Shown piece after piece: positions 36,013-44,429 of a DNA stretch of 64,000 nucleotides. This stretch comes from Christiangramia sediminis (GTDB taxonomy: Bacteria > Bacteroidota > Bacteroidia > Flavobacteriales > Flavobacteriaceae). The stretch is from the NCBI RefSeq assembly GCF_020552705.1, contig NZ_JAJBZG010000005.1, positions 496,001 to 560,000 on the forward strand. The letters run 5' to 3'. The notes under the pieces were generated by a model, which was not told the origin of the DNA, made no database searches, and saw only the letters and a program-made list of their open reading frames with translations. The translations under genes and the position numbers were made by a program. Numbering within the stretch: position 1 is the first letter of the stretch; each line of letters starts with the position of its first letter.

Positions 36013-36669
36013 GTGATGCTGCAAACAGACCAGGAACTTTTCGAACAGATTAAATTTAAAGAGAATCCTCTTTACGAGCAGATTATTCAGGATATTCTGG
36101 AAAAGAAGTACAGTATCGTCGATAACTTCTTTGATACTGCTGAGGTGGATATTCTGCGAGAAAATTTACTGGAGAAATATGAAGAGGATAATTTTAAAAA
36201 AGCAGCGATAGGGAACAAGACCAGCGAAGTTATTGAGCGTTCTATTCGCGGCGATTTTATTCTTTGGATCAACGAGGCTGAAGCCGGAAAAGCGGAAAAA
36301 ACCTACTTCAATAAGATCAATTCTCTGATTGAATACCTGAACAGAACCTGTTTTATGGGAATTCTAACCAAAGAATTTCATTATGCACTTTATCCAGAAG
36401 GCACTTTTTATAAACGTCATTTAGATACTTTTCAGAATGATGGAAGAAGAAAGTTATCTATGGTGTGCTACCTGAATAATGAAGACTGGAAACCTGAAAA
36501 TGGGGGGGAACTTGCTATTTATACCCATGAAAATGGAAAAGAAGAGCAGATTAATATTTTTCCTTTTCCAGGGAGAGTAGTCATTTTTGAAAGCCAGGAA
36601 CTGGAACATGAGGTGAAACCCGTAAAGGTTCCCCGCCTAAGTATTACCGGGTGGCTTAAGACCAGGTAG
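36013..36669 (+). CDS. 2-oxoglutarate/Fe(II)-dependent oxygenase
   Basis: A 218-residue prolyl-4-hydroxylase-like dioxygenase. Iron ligands are His136 and Asp138 in YKRHLDTFQND and His199 in ELEHEVKPV; Arg208 in VPRLSITGW should bind 2-oxoglutarate. LSMVCYLNN and GGELAIY are the usual jelly-roll strands. Small proteins of this type hydroxylate prolyl or other protein residues; the target is unknown. The gene ends directly against the convergent 36-residue microprotein gene with no spacer. Confidence 0.9.
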   Translation: MMLQTDQELFEQIKFKENPLYEQIIQDILEKKYSIVDNFFDTAEVDILRENLLEKYEEDNFKKAAIGNKTSEVIERSIRGDFILWINEAEAGKAEKTYFNKINSLIEYLNRTCFMGILTKEFHYALYPEGTFYKRHLDTFQNDGRRKLSMVCYLNNEDWKPENGGELAIYTHENGKEEQINIFPFPGRVVIFESQELEHEVKPVKVPRLSITGWLKTR

Positions 36670-36780
36670 TTATTTTCGAAATTTTTTATATAGAACCACT
36701 CCAATAAGGATCAGGGCTAAAATTAGCCAAAATCCCACTCCGCTTAAAAAGCTGAAAAATTCCCAGGTATCCTGATCCAT
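36670..36780 (-). CDS. 36-residue single-span membrane microprotein
   Basis: A tiny gene: DQDTWEFFSF, then a hydrophobic helix GFWLILALILIGVVLY and a basic end KKFRK, predicting one membrane span with the C-terminus inside. Its ATG overlaps the stop of the preceding 60-codon gene (TAATG), which argues for translational coupling and for a real gene. It is the last of three tandem small membrane-protein genes. The WEFF..GVGFW part echoes WEF/W patterns in the next protein (NFWYLLAIL). Function unknown. Confidence 0.65.
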   Translation of the reverse strand: MDQDTWEFFSFLSGVGFWLILALILIGVVLYKKFRK

Positions 36781-36962
36781 TAGTTTTTAAATTTTCTTCG
36801 GTTTCTTATGTTCCAGCGATGACGAGCAAAAAAGAAAAGACCCAGCAATACTAGTATTGCCAGTAAATACCAGAAATTTTCAGTTACAAACTCCTGTATA
36901 GTCCATCCCCACTCCTGCACTTCATTAGGGTCCTTATCCTTTGGTAAATGTTCCTGCATCAT
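36780..36962 (-). CDS. 60-residue single-span membrane microprotein
   Basis: Residues 1-28 are polar and acidic (EHLPKDKDPNEVQEWGW), followed by a membrane helix at about 31-47 (WYLLAILVLLGLFFFA) and a strongly basic tail RHRWNIRNRRKFKN. One span with the tail in the cytoplasm is predicted. Its ATG overlaps the TGA of the 51-codon gene (ATGA), and its stop overlaps the next ATG. No family is recognised. Confidence 0.7.
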   Translation of the reverse strand: MMQEHLPKDKDPNEVQEWGWTIQEFVTENFWYLLAILVLLGLFFFARHRWNIRNRRKFKN

Positions 36963-37114
36963 GGTTTTGTGTTAAAAGTTTTTCTCATTAGAATAATTAC
37001 TACTATTCCGATAATGAGTCCAATTATAAGATAGATATTTTCAATCAGAAAAGTACCAAGATCCTCACTGGCCTTCTTTGTTTTACTCACTTTGCTGATT
37101 AAACTAAAAAGCAT
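36959..37114 (-). CDS. 51-residue single-span membrane microprotein
   Basis: Starts 2 bp after the enoyl-CoA hydratase stop. Residues 1-25 are polar and basic (LISKVSKTKKASEDLG), then a long hydrophobic helix (IYLIIGLIIGIVVIILM, about 28-43) and a short basic tail RKTFNTKP. It is too short for routine gene callers, but its tight fit in the four-gene overlap chain supports it. Function unknown; a link to the upstream CoA enzyme or MATE exporter is only positional. Confidence 0.65.
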   Translation of the reverse strand: MLFSLISKVSKTKKASEDLGTFLIENIYLIIGLIIGIVVIILMRKTFNTKP

Positions 37115-37116
37115 AT

Positions 37117-37884
37117 CTACTTTTTAAATTTGGCTAAAGCATTCTTTGTAAAGTCTGAAAGTACCAATTCTCCTGAAACTGCAGCTCTTTCTTCCAGAAG
37201 CTGAGTCCAGTGATCGGTATTTTTCCAAAGGATCTTTTTCATTTCCAAAAGCGCCTGGGGATTATAAGAAGCCAGTTTTTCGGTAAAAATTTCTATTTCA
37301 TTATCCAGATCTTTGATAGATTCAAATACCCGGGCGTACAGACCTTTTTCCTGTGCCCAATAGGCATTCTTCCATTCGTGCGCTGCAAGACTTAATTCAG
37401 CTAATGCATCCACACCCATCTTCCGTTCCACAGCCGGCGCGATCACGAAGGGACCAATTCCTATACTCAATTCGGAAAGTTTGATCGCTGCAGCATCTGT
37501 AGCCATCGCGTAATCACATGCCGCCACCAATCCAACACCGCCACCAACAGTTTTTCCCTGAACGCGACCCACGATAAGTTTTTTACATTTTCTCATGGCA
37601 TTGATCACCCTGGCAAAACCTGAAAAAAATTCTTTTCCAGTTTGCAGATCATCAATTTCAATAAGTTCATTAAAAGACGCACCGGCACAAAATGCTTTTT
37701 CTCCTTCAGATTTTAAGAGAATTACATTCACCGTCTCGTCTTCAGATAATTTATTGATCTCTTTTTCCAGTCTGTCCAAAAGGACCGAAGGAAATGAGTT
37801 GCTCGCAGGGTGTCCAAATTCTATTGTAGCAATCTTATTTTCAATATTGGTATATAAACTTCCGTTCTCGCGGCTGGTAGTCAT
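37117..37884 (-). CDS. Enoyl-CoA hydratase/isomerase family protein
   Basis: A 255-residue crotonase-fold protein. The oxyanion-hole segments are AFCAGASFNEL and VGRVQGKTVGGGVGLVAACDYAMAT-type GGGVGL; the usual catalytic acidic residues of hydratases are not both evident in SELSIGIGPFVIAP, so isomerase or hydrolase activity is possible. Substrate unknown. It heads a tight transcript with three membrane microprotein genes and lies 63 bp downstream of the MATE gene on the same strand. Confidence 0.88.
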   Translation of the reverse strand: MTTSRENGSLYTNIENKIATIEFGHPASNSFPSVLLDRLEKEINKLSEDETVNVILLKSEGEKAFCAGASFNELIEIDDLQTGKEFFSGFARVINAMRKCKKLIVGRVQGKTVGGGVGLVAACDYAMATDAAAIKLSELSIGIGPFVIAPAVERKMGVDALAELSLAAHEWKNAYWAQEKGLYARVFESIKDLDNEIEIFTEKLASYNPQALLEMKKILWKNTDHWTQLLEERAAVSGELVLSDFTKNALAKFKK

Positions 37885-37947
37885 AAATTTTCAGTTTTTA
37901 TCAAAGTTAAGGATATTGAAGGAAAGCAGTGGAGTACTTAACAGAAT

Positions 37948-39276
37948 CTAAACTTCCTTGTGCAGATATTTTCTTCGGAAATAAATAACCAGGGTGCTAC
38001 TTCTAATAAGCATCCAGACAAAAAAGGCGATCCAGATTCCGTATAACTCCAGTCCGAAATAATCTGATATCAGCAGGGCAGGGGTAAAACCTAAAAAAGT
38101 AGCCACGAGAAGCACATTTCGAAGATATTTTGCTTCCCCCAGACCTTTAAAGATCCCGTCGAACATAAAGGCGATGGCATTTACCGGTTGCATTAACAGC
38201 ACGATCCAGAAAACCGAGGAAAATAAGGCCAGAACACTAGTTTCTTTATTAAATAGCAAACCTATTTCATCGTAAAACAGGGCACAAATTGCCATTAAAA
38301 TCAGGGCGATATAAACTGCATATTTGCTGATTTTCTTACTGAGCTCCCATAGATTCTTATAATCCATCGCTCCTAAGAGTTTACCACCAATAGCATTTCC
38401 GGCATTGGCGTAACCATCTATAAAAAAGCTGAAGAAAAGCCAGATGTTCATTAAAATACTCTGTGCCGCGATATAATTTTTTCCGTAACCTGTAGCGTAA
38501 GCGTTGGCGAGGTAAATAGCAAAATTTAATGCTGCAGTCCGCACAAAAAGATTCGCAGCCATAAGAAGAAGTCCTTTCATTCTCGGATTGATTGTAAAAC
38601 TCAATTTTAAATGAAAGGGGGTTTTTTTAAAAAAGAACCATAAACCCATAAATAGCATGGTTCCCTGGGCGGCAAGGCTAGCGTATGCAGCCCCTTTAAG
38701 ATGCATTGGAGGGATTAAGCCATCTACTCCATAAACCAGCAGAAAATCCAGCGCAACGTTTACAGCGGCTCCGGCGAGGCTACATTTCATTGCCCACAAT
38801 GTATTTTGTAATCCTCTAAAAACACCAAATATCGCAAAAGTCACCAGTGTTAAAGGATAACCCAGAGCCCGGATCTGGTAATAATCTTCAGAATACTGGA
38901 GTATCAAACCTTCGGCGTTATATGCACCGAAAATCGCTTTAGCGAAATAAGCTGTAGTTGCATATATAACCAGACTGAAAAGAAAATTGAAAAAAATAGC
39001 CTGCGGAATAAGTGTTTTTACCGCATGCAGCCTGTTGGCTCCTAAATGTTGCGAAACAATTGCCGAAATTGCTGTTTTTGTCTGGGCTACGATCCATATA
39101 ATGGCTGAAAGAAAGGAACCCACGATCCCTGCAGCGGCCAGGGCCTCAATAGAATTCTCCTCTACATTCCCTATAACGGCAATATCGGTAAGGGAAATAA
39201 GGGGTTCGGCGATCCCGGCGATAATTGCCGGAATGGCGATCTTATTGATATTTTTAAAACTTACAGGTGTTTCCAA
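37948..39276 (-). CDS. MATE-family efflux transporter
   Basis: A multidrug and toxic-compound extrusion antiporter with about twelve membrane helices in two similar halves. I start it at the TTG complementing 39274-39276 (442 residues, beginning ETPVSFKNINKIAIPAII): a longer in-frame ATG at 39318 lies upstream of a -7 element at 39284-39291 and would need a different promoter. Family signs are PAIIAGIAEPLISLTDIAVIG and the matching second-half segment. Drug or cation substrate unknown. Confidence 0.9.
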   Translation of the reverse strand: METPVSFKNINKIAIPAIIAGIAEPLISLTDIAVIGNVEENSIEALAAAGIVGSFLSAIIWIVAQTKTAISAIVSQHLGANRLHAVKTLIPQAIFFNFLFSLVIYATTAYFAKAIFGAYNAEGLILQYSEDYYQIRALGYPLTLVTFAIFGVFRGLQNTLWAMKCSLAGAAVNVALDFLLVYGVDGLIPPMHLKGAAYASLAAQGTMLFMGLWFFFKKTPFHLKLSFTINPRMKGLLLMAANLFVRTAALNFAIYLANAYATGYGKNYIAAQSILMNIWLFFSFFIDGYANAGNAIGGKLLGAMDYKNLWELSKKISKYAVYIALILMAICALFYDEIGLLFNKETSVLALFSSVFWIVLLMQPVNAIAFMFDGIFKGLGEAKYLRNVLLVATFLGFTPALLISDYFGLELYGIWIAFFVWMLIRSSTLVIYFRRKYLHKEV

Positions 39277-39283
39277 GACTGGG

Positions 39284-39291
39284 CAAATATA
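39284..39291 (-). promoter_or_regulatory. -7 promoter element (TATATTTG) for the MATE gene
   Basis: Minus-strand TAnnTTTG match 8 bp before the proposed TTG start, predicting a nearly leaderless mRNA. Confidence 0.5.
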
Positions 39292-39373
39292 AAAATAAGA
39301 TCTGGCGTGGATTAGCACATTTTCAGTAATAAATATTTAAAAAAATTAAACCACTTCGCATTATTAAAGTCCT

Positions 39374-39381
39374 ATTTTTGA
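39374..39381 (+). promoter_or_regulatory. -7 promoter element (TATTTTTG) for the M14 peptidase pair
   Basis: TAnnTTTG match about 30 bp upstream of the first peptidase-like gene. Confidence 0.5.
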
Positions 39382-39411
39382 ATAAATAGATTAAAAAATC
39401 CATAAAAGCTT

Positions 39412-41055
39412 ATGAATTTAAAACTACGCTGTTTAATGCTGTTAAGCATTTTCTATGTTTTTAACAGCTATGCCCAGCAAGATTATCCAACTAATCGCCA
39501 GGTGGAACAACGCCTTAAACAAATGGCAGCTTCTGGAAACGCAAAACTAATTTCTCTCACTAAAACCGAAGGAGGCCAGGATATTTGGGCGCTTCAACTG
39601 GGAAAAGGAGATATGGAAAATAAACCCGCCATCGCAATCACCGGCGGTGTGGAAGGCTATCACCTTTTAAGCGTGGAACTCGCGCTTAAAGTTTCTGAAA
39701 AAATACTTGAGGAGCATTCAGAAATTTTAGATGAGACAACTTTTTATGTTTTTCCGAATATGTCGCCAGATGCTTATGCTCAATATTTCAGCAATATGAA
39801 ATATGAGCGCAGAGGAAATTCAGTAAAAGCGGACCAGGATCGCGATGGTGAAATTAGTGAAGATTCTTATGAGGACCTGAATAATGACGGCTGGATCTCT
39901 TCTTTACGCGTGGAAAGCCCGATGGGAAACCATGTTCTGCATCAAAGCGATGCACGGGTATTGGTAAAAGCCGATGAAACAGCGAAAAGGGATGACAACC
40001 GCTATATGGTTTATTCAGAAGGAATTGATAATGATAAAGACAAGGAATTCAATGAAGATCCCGAAGAAGGGATCGCTTTCAATAAAAGTTTGACCTATAA
40101 ATTCCCATATTTTGAGCCTTATGCCGGAGATTTTCCGGTATCGCAAAGAGAAAGTCGAGCTCTGTTGGATTACCTGTTTGAGCGCTGGAATATTTTTGCA
40201 TTTGTAACTTTCGGGCCTGCGAATAATCTAAGCACTCCCTTGAAATATAATAAGTCGGAAGCCGAAAAACGAGTGGTTACTTCGATGTTGGAAAAGGATG
40301 TGAAGCTTAATGAAATGATCTCTGAAATTTATAAAGAGACTATTCCTCAAAAAGCTAACAACCAGGATAATCAGGGTACCGGTGGGGATTTCTTTCAGTG
40401 GGCTTATTTTCACTTCGGGAGACTTAGTTTTAGTACACCAGGTTGGTGGGTGCCCGAGGTGAAGGATGAGAAAGCTGATAATGCTGCAAAAACCGATTCG
40501 GTTTCTAATGGAAAAATTAAACCATCCCCAGAAACCAATTTCCTTGCCTGGGCGGAGAAAAAAGGTTTAAAGGATGTATTTCTTCCCTGGACAGAAGTAA
40601 ACCATCCCGATTTTCCAAATCAGAAAGTGGAAGTGGGTGGACTAAAACCTTTTGTGATGGTCAATCCGCCATATGAAATGACTGATAGCATCGCTTCAAA
40701 TCATACAGATTTTATCATCAAACTTGCCGAAATGCAACCTAAGCTGGAATTGCACAATCTCAAAACCGAAGAATTAGGCGGCGGGCTCACAAGAATTACG
40801 GTTGATTTATTTAATAATTCAACCCTGCCTACACATTCTGAATTGGGTGAAAAATCGCGCTGGCTACAAAAACTTCAGATAAGATTAAGCAAGGATAAAA
40901 AAGATATTCTGGCGGGCAATATCATAAAACTGGTAGATAAACTTGAGGCCTATGAAAAGCAAACATTGAGCTGGATCGTAAAAGGGGGTGGCACAGCGAC
41001 CTTAAGAATTGGGGCACCTCATACCGGTTTTGCCACGATGAATATAAAACTTTAA
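39412..41055 (+). CDS. M14 carboxypeptidase-like protein, probably inactive
   Basis: A 547-residue secreted protein (signal peptide to about SYAQ, residue 21) of the zinc carboxypeptidase fold. Aligned by eye with the next gene, the zinc motif HxxE is replaced by ExxH (Glu81, His84 in GGVEGYHLL), the third zinc His is lost (FVTFGPANN), the catalytic Glu becomes Pro (SFSTPGWW) and the substrate NR pair is absent. EF-hand-like acidic loops (DQDRDGEISED and DNDKDKEFNED) are kept. It is likely a non-catalytic partner of the downstream peptidase, 11 bp away. Confidence 0.85.
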   Translation: MNLKLRCLMLLSIFYVFNSYAQQDYPTNRQVEQRLKQMAASGNAKLISLTKTEGGQDIWALQLGKGDMENKPAIAITGGVEGYHLLSVELALKVSEKILEEHSEILDETTFYVFPNMSPDAYAQYFSNMKYERRGNSVKADQDRDGEISEDSYEDLNNDGWISSLRVESPMGNHVLHQSDARVLVKADETAKRDDNRYMVYSEGIDNDKDKEFNEDPEEGIAFNKSLTYKFPYFEPYAGDFPVSQRESRALLDYLFERWNIFAFVTFGPANNLSTPLKYNKSEAEKRVVTSMLEKDVKLNEMISEIYKETIPQKANNQDNQGTGGDFFQWAYFHFGRLSFSTPGWWVPEVKDEKADNAAKTDSVSNGKIKPSPETNFLAWAEKKGLKDVFLPWTEVNHPDFPNQKVEVGGLKPFVMVNPPYEMTDSIASNHTDFIIKLAEMQPKLELHNLKTEELGGGLTRITVDLFNNSTLPTHSELGEKSRWLQKLQIRLSKDKKDILAGNIIKLVDKLEAYEKQTLSWIVKGGGTATLRIGAPHTGFATMNIKL

Positions 41056-41066
41056 TTTTTAGAAAA

Positions 41067-42806
41067 ATGAATTTAAAAAACATACAAAATACCATCGTTC
41101 TGGGAATTTTAAGTTTTCTGCTGAATATCGCATCCGCCGATGCCCAGGAGAAATTTTTCAGAGCTATAGGTACACCGCATATGCCTGAAGTTCAGGTGAG
41201 CTGGAACAGGTATTATACTTATGAGGGAATGGTGGATATCATGGAAAAAATAGCCAAAGCCCACCCTGATTTAGCTAAAATGGAAAGCATTGGGAAATCC
41301 TATGAAGGCCGGGATATTTATGTACTCACGATCTCAGATTTCAATACGGGGAACCCTAATAAAAAACCGGCGATGTATATTGATGGGAATATACATTCCA
41401 ACGAAATTCAGGGGACTGAATTCTCCCTATATACGGCCTGGTATCTTACCGAAATGTATGATGAGCTGGATTTCATTAAGGAATTACTGAAAGACAAGAC
41501 CTTTTATATAAACCCCAGTATCAATCCTGATGCAAGGAATGATTATATGAATGAACCCAATACCCCGCATTCGCCGCGTTCCGGTATGATCGTTTTAGAC
41601 AATGACGGCGATGGAGAAGCTGGCGAAGATGGTTTTGATGATATCAACAAGGATAATCACATCACCATGATGTTAAGAAAATCACCTACTGGTCGCTACA
41701 TAAAAGATCCAAGAGATGAGCGTAAACTTATTAGAGTTGAGGCAGAAGAGAAAGGCGAATATGAAATGCTGGGTTATGAAGGGATTGATACAGACGACGA
41801 CGGTGAAGTCAATGAAGATGGTATAGGTTATTATGATCCCAACCGTGACTGGGGTTGGAAATGGCAACCGGACTATATTCAGCGCGGGGCTTATAAATAT
41901 CCCTTCAGTCTTCCTGAAAACAGGGCAGTCATGGAGTTTGTAATGAAGCACCCTAATATAGCCGGAGCCCAGAGTTATCACAATTACGGTGGAATGATCC
42001 TTCGAGGGCCTGGGGCCGAAGAGGATGCTGAAACATACAATAGGGAAGATGTACAAATATATGATGCGATTGCTAAAAAAGGAGAAGAAATGATCCCAGG
42101 CTATCGTTATTTGGTAGTGTACAAGGATCTATATTCTGTTTTTGGAGGGGAATTAGATTGGTTTTACGGCGGAAGAGGGATTTACACCTACTCTAATGAG
42201 TTGATGGTTTCTTACCTGTATTTTCACGAAAATCAGGGTCGTGGAAATCAGGATGAAGAATTAAAAGTCGATCGTTACCTCACTTTTGGTGATGCGTTTG
42301 TAGACTGGCAGGAATACGATCATCCCCAATATGGTAAAATAGAAATTGGCGGATTCAAAAAGAATTTTGGCAGAGCGCATCCCGGTTTCCTTCTGGAACA
42401 GGACGCTCATCGAAATATGGCTTTTACTATTTATCACGCTTACCACACCCCAAAACTTAGCATTACCGAAGTAAAAGAAAAAGACCTGGGCAACGGATTG
42501 AGAGAGGTAACGGCAACAATTTACAACGAAAGATTAATGCCTACACATTCCAGCCAGGATTTGAAATATAATATTGAGCGACCCGATTATGTAAGTATAT
42601 CTGGTAGCAATGTGGTTGCCGGAATGTTAGTAAACGATGAAGATTTTAATAAGGTAGAAGAGCAGGATGTTAACCCGGAAACCATAAAGGTGGATAATAT
42701 ACCGGGGATGGAAACAGTGAAAGTTCGCTGGATCATTTCGGGCGGGAGAAATTATTCTCTAAAAGTAGATTCAGCCAAAGGCGGAATTGCAGAATGGGAG
42801 AGTTAA
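41067..42806 (+). CDS. M14 family zinc carboxypeptidase, secreted
   Basis: A 579-residue exported metallopeptidase (signal peptide to about ADAQ, residue 27). The zinc site is complete: His110 and Glu113 in GNIHSNEIQG and His305 in QSYHNYGG; the catalytic Glu is Glu378 in YSNELM and substrate carboxylate binders Asn259-Arg260 are in DPNRDWGW. Two acidic loops DNDGDGEAGEDG and DTDDDGEVNEDG look like calcium-binding inserts. A C-terminal beta domain follows from about 470. It probably trims C-terminal residues from extracellular peptides. Substrate preference unknown. Confidence 0.93.
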   Translation: MNLKNIQNTIVLGILSFLLNIASADAQEKFFRAIGTPHMPEVQVSWNRYYTYEGMVDIMEKIAKAHPDLAKMESIGKSYEGRDIYVLTISDFNTGNPNKKPAMYIDGNIHSNEIQGTEFSLYTAWYLTEMYDELDFIKELLKDKTFYINPSINPDARNDYMNEPNTPHSPRSGMIVLDNDGDGEAGEDGFDDINKDNHITMMLRKSPTGRYIKDPRDERKLIRVEAEEKGEYEMLGYEGIDTDDDGEVNEDGIGYYDPNRDWGWKWQPDYIQRGAYKYPFSLPENRAVMEFVMKHPNIAGAQSYHNYGGMILRGPGAEEDAETYNREDVQIYDAIAKKGEEMIPGYRYLVVYKDLYSVFGGELDWFYGGRGIYTYSNELMVSYLYFHENQGRGNQDEELKVDRYLTFGDAFVDWQEYDHPQYGKIEIGGFKKNFGRAHPGFLLEQDAHRNMAFTIYHAYHTPKLSITEVKEKDLGNGLREVTATIYNERLMPTHSSQDLKYNIERPDYVSISGSNVVAGMLVNDEDFNKVEEQDVNPETIKVDNIPGMETVKVRWIISGGRNYSLKVDSAKGGIAEWES

Positions 42807-42823
42807 ACTAGTCAATAAAAATT

Positions 42824-42858
42824 AAAAGCCCTTATTTAAAGAAGGGCTTTTAATTTTT
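42824..42858. terminator. Bidirectional terminator between the M14 and GNAT genes
   Basis: Stem AAAAGCCCTT / AAGGGCTTTT with flanking A and T tracts serving both converging genes. Confidence 0.85.
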
Positions 42859-42859
42859 A

Positions 42860-43360
42860 CTAAAACACTAATTCATAGCAATAAAATGGATGTTCACTTT
42901 GTTTGGGAAAATAGATATCTCCCAGTCTTTTATAACTTCTAGATTCATAGAATTGCTGATTACGTTCATTCTGGCTGAAAGTATCCAGTCTTACCGATTC
43001 AAATCCTTCAGAGCTAGCTTTGTTTTCTGCAAAATCCATGAGTTGTTGCCCGTAGCCCTGTCCCCAGAAATCAGGGTGTGTGGCCAGGCGATGTATATAG
43101 ATATTGTTGCTTGTTTTACTCAACCATTTAATGGGAATATACTCATCATCCATGATTTCAGTAATTACGATGATGCCGATAATATTTCCTGATTTTTCAA
43201 GGATATACAGCTCATCTTTCAATATATCTTCTTGCAGTTTTTCCCGGGAAGGATAGTGTTCATTCCATTGAAAAATATCTTTTTTTATCATTGCGGTGGC
43301 ACAAGCCCCGGTTAAGTTCTTTATTTCCTGTAGTTCAGTAATTTTGGCCTTTCTAATCAT
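42860..43360 (-). CDS. GNAT-family N-acetyltransferase
   Basis: A 166-residue acetyl-CoA-dependent acyltransferase. The acetyl-CoA loop is in RLATHPDFWGQGYGQQLMDFA, matching the R/Q-x-x-G-x-G/A motif, and the preceding strands carry YILEKSGNIIGIIVI. The C-terminal strand VRLDTFSQNERNQQFYESRS is typical. Substrate unknown. Monocistronic, flanked by a terminator and tRNA-Ala. Confidence 0.9.
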   Translation of the reverse strand: MIRKAKITELQEIKNLTGACATAMIKKDIFQWNEHYPSREKLQEDILKDELYILEKSGNIIGIIVITEIMDDEYIPIKWLSKTSNNIYIHRLATHPDFWGQGYGQQLMDFAENKASSEGFESVRLDTFSQNERNQQFYESRSYKRLGDIYFPKQSEHPFYCYELVF

Positions 43361-43404
43361 TTTGCATATAAAAAATAAACATTTTCATATTTAGGAAAAA
43401 TTCT

Positions 43405-43412
43405 TACATTTG
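43405..43412 (+). promoter_or_regulatory. -7 promoter element (TACATTTG) for tRNA-Ala
   Basis: TAnnTTTG match 10 bp before the mature tRNA 5' end; no clear -33 TTG. Confidence 0.55.
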
Positions 43413-43421
43413 CTCCCAGCC

Positions 43422-43495
43422 GGGGGATTAGCTCAGCTGGCTAGAGCGTTTGGCTGGCAGCCAAAAGGTCATCGGTTCGACTCCGATATTCTCCA
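43422..43495 (+). tRNA. tRNA-Ala (GGC anticodon)
   Basis: Acceptor GGGGGAT pairs with ATTCTCC and includes the G3-U70 wobble that identifies alanine tRNAs. D-arm TAGCTCAGCTGGCTAGAGC, anticodon stem TTTGG/CCAAA with loop CTGGCAG (anticodon GGC), and T-arm ATCGGTTCGACTCCGAT complete the cloverleaf. Discriminator A; CCA is not encoded. Confidence 0.96.
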
Positions 43496-43500
43496 CAAAA

Positions 43501-43528
43501 AAACCACTGTAATTACAGTGGTTTTTTT
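43501..43528. terminator. Terminator after tRNA-Ala, also usable from the minus strand
   Basis: Perfect palindrome with arms AAACCACTGTAA / TTACAGTGGTTT and T tracts on either side; it also lies 5 bp past the convergent hydrolase gene. Confidence 0.9.
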
Positions 43529-43532
43529 ATTT

Positions 43533-44429
43533 CTAATCGTCGTTAGAATCGCCGTACTCATCCCAGAGTGTCTTTGAATCTGTTTTAAGAAATTCAATAC
43601 TCTTTTTAATGACGTGCTTAAATTCCTTTGGAAGTTCCTCCCCATCCCATGGATGTTTAGTTCCAAAAACATGGTCGGCATTTTCAACTAAAAGGAGTTT
43701 GGGTGCCGGGCTCCATTCAAACAGGTTACCAGCTTCTCCTATAGAAACGCTGGTGTCACTACTACCATGTGCTATTAAATGTGGAATTTGAAGTTTTTTA
43801 GCTGCTTTTTTGATATTCAGGCGTTCGCGGTTTTCCCTGAAATTCTTATAGAACTGATAGTGATGAGGCAACTGCTGCCCAGTCCTGGTATTTACGATAT
43901 ATTGGACTCCTTTCTTTTCCCATGCTTCCAATTTTTTTTCTTCTGGAAAACGGGATGCGAAATCTGAAACAGAAGCAAGGGTAATAAGCTTGGTTATTCT
44001 TTTATCCTCAGCTGCTTTTAAAACTACAATTCCACCGCCTCTTGAATGACCAATAAGATTAATATCGTCCGGCTTAATTTGCTGGGCAAACTTGAAGTCC
44101 GGGAGTAATATCCAGTCTATTACAGACTGCAGATCATCTAATTCAATTACGTAATTATTATCACCAAAGGCCTCTATATTCAAAAACTCGGTAAGGTTTT
44201 CAGGATCTGTACCATTATGACTAAAATTGAACTTGATAAAGAAGAAACCCTCTGCGGCAATTCTTTCCCCCATTTTTTCCCAGGCGCCCCAATCTTTAAA
44301 TCCTTTATAACCGTGACAAAATATAACAATAGGTTTTGGTTTTCCATCATCTTTAAAAATGATATCGGCGGTCATGGGTTTATTGTGCTTACCCTCTATT
44401 ACGATATTCTTTTCTTTAGAAACTTCCAT
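43533..44429 (-). CDS. Alpha/beta hydrolase (dienelactone-hydrolase/acyl-peptidase-like)
   Basis: A 298-residue soluble alpha/beta hydrolase. The oxyanion strand is IVIFCHGYKGFKDWGAW, the nucleophile elbow GHSRGGG has Ser near 129, the acid is in IAHGSSDTSVSIGEA and the His is in ENADHVFGTKHPW. No signal peptide is seen. Substrate unknown; an esterase role is likely. Its start overlaps the end of the addB-like gene by 14 bp, so both share a transcript. Confidence 0.88.
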   Translation of the reverse strand: MEVSKEKNIVIEGKHNKPMTADIIFKDDGKPKPIVIFCHGYKGFKDWGAWEKMGERIAAEGFFFIKFNFSHNGTDPENLTEFLNIEAFGDNNYVIELDDLQSVIDWILLPDFKFAQQIKPDDINLIGHSRGGGIVVLKAAEDKRITKLITLASVSDFASRFPEEKKLEAWEKKGVQYIVNTRTGQQLPHHYQFYKNFRENRERLNIKKAAKKLQIPHLIAHGSSDTSVSIGEAGNLFEWSPAPKLLLVENADHVFGTKHPWDGEELPKEFKHVIKKSIEFLKTDSKTLWDEYGDSNDD

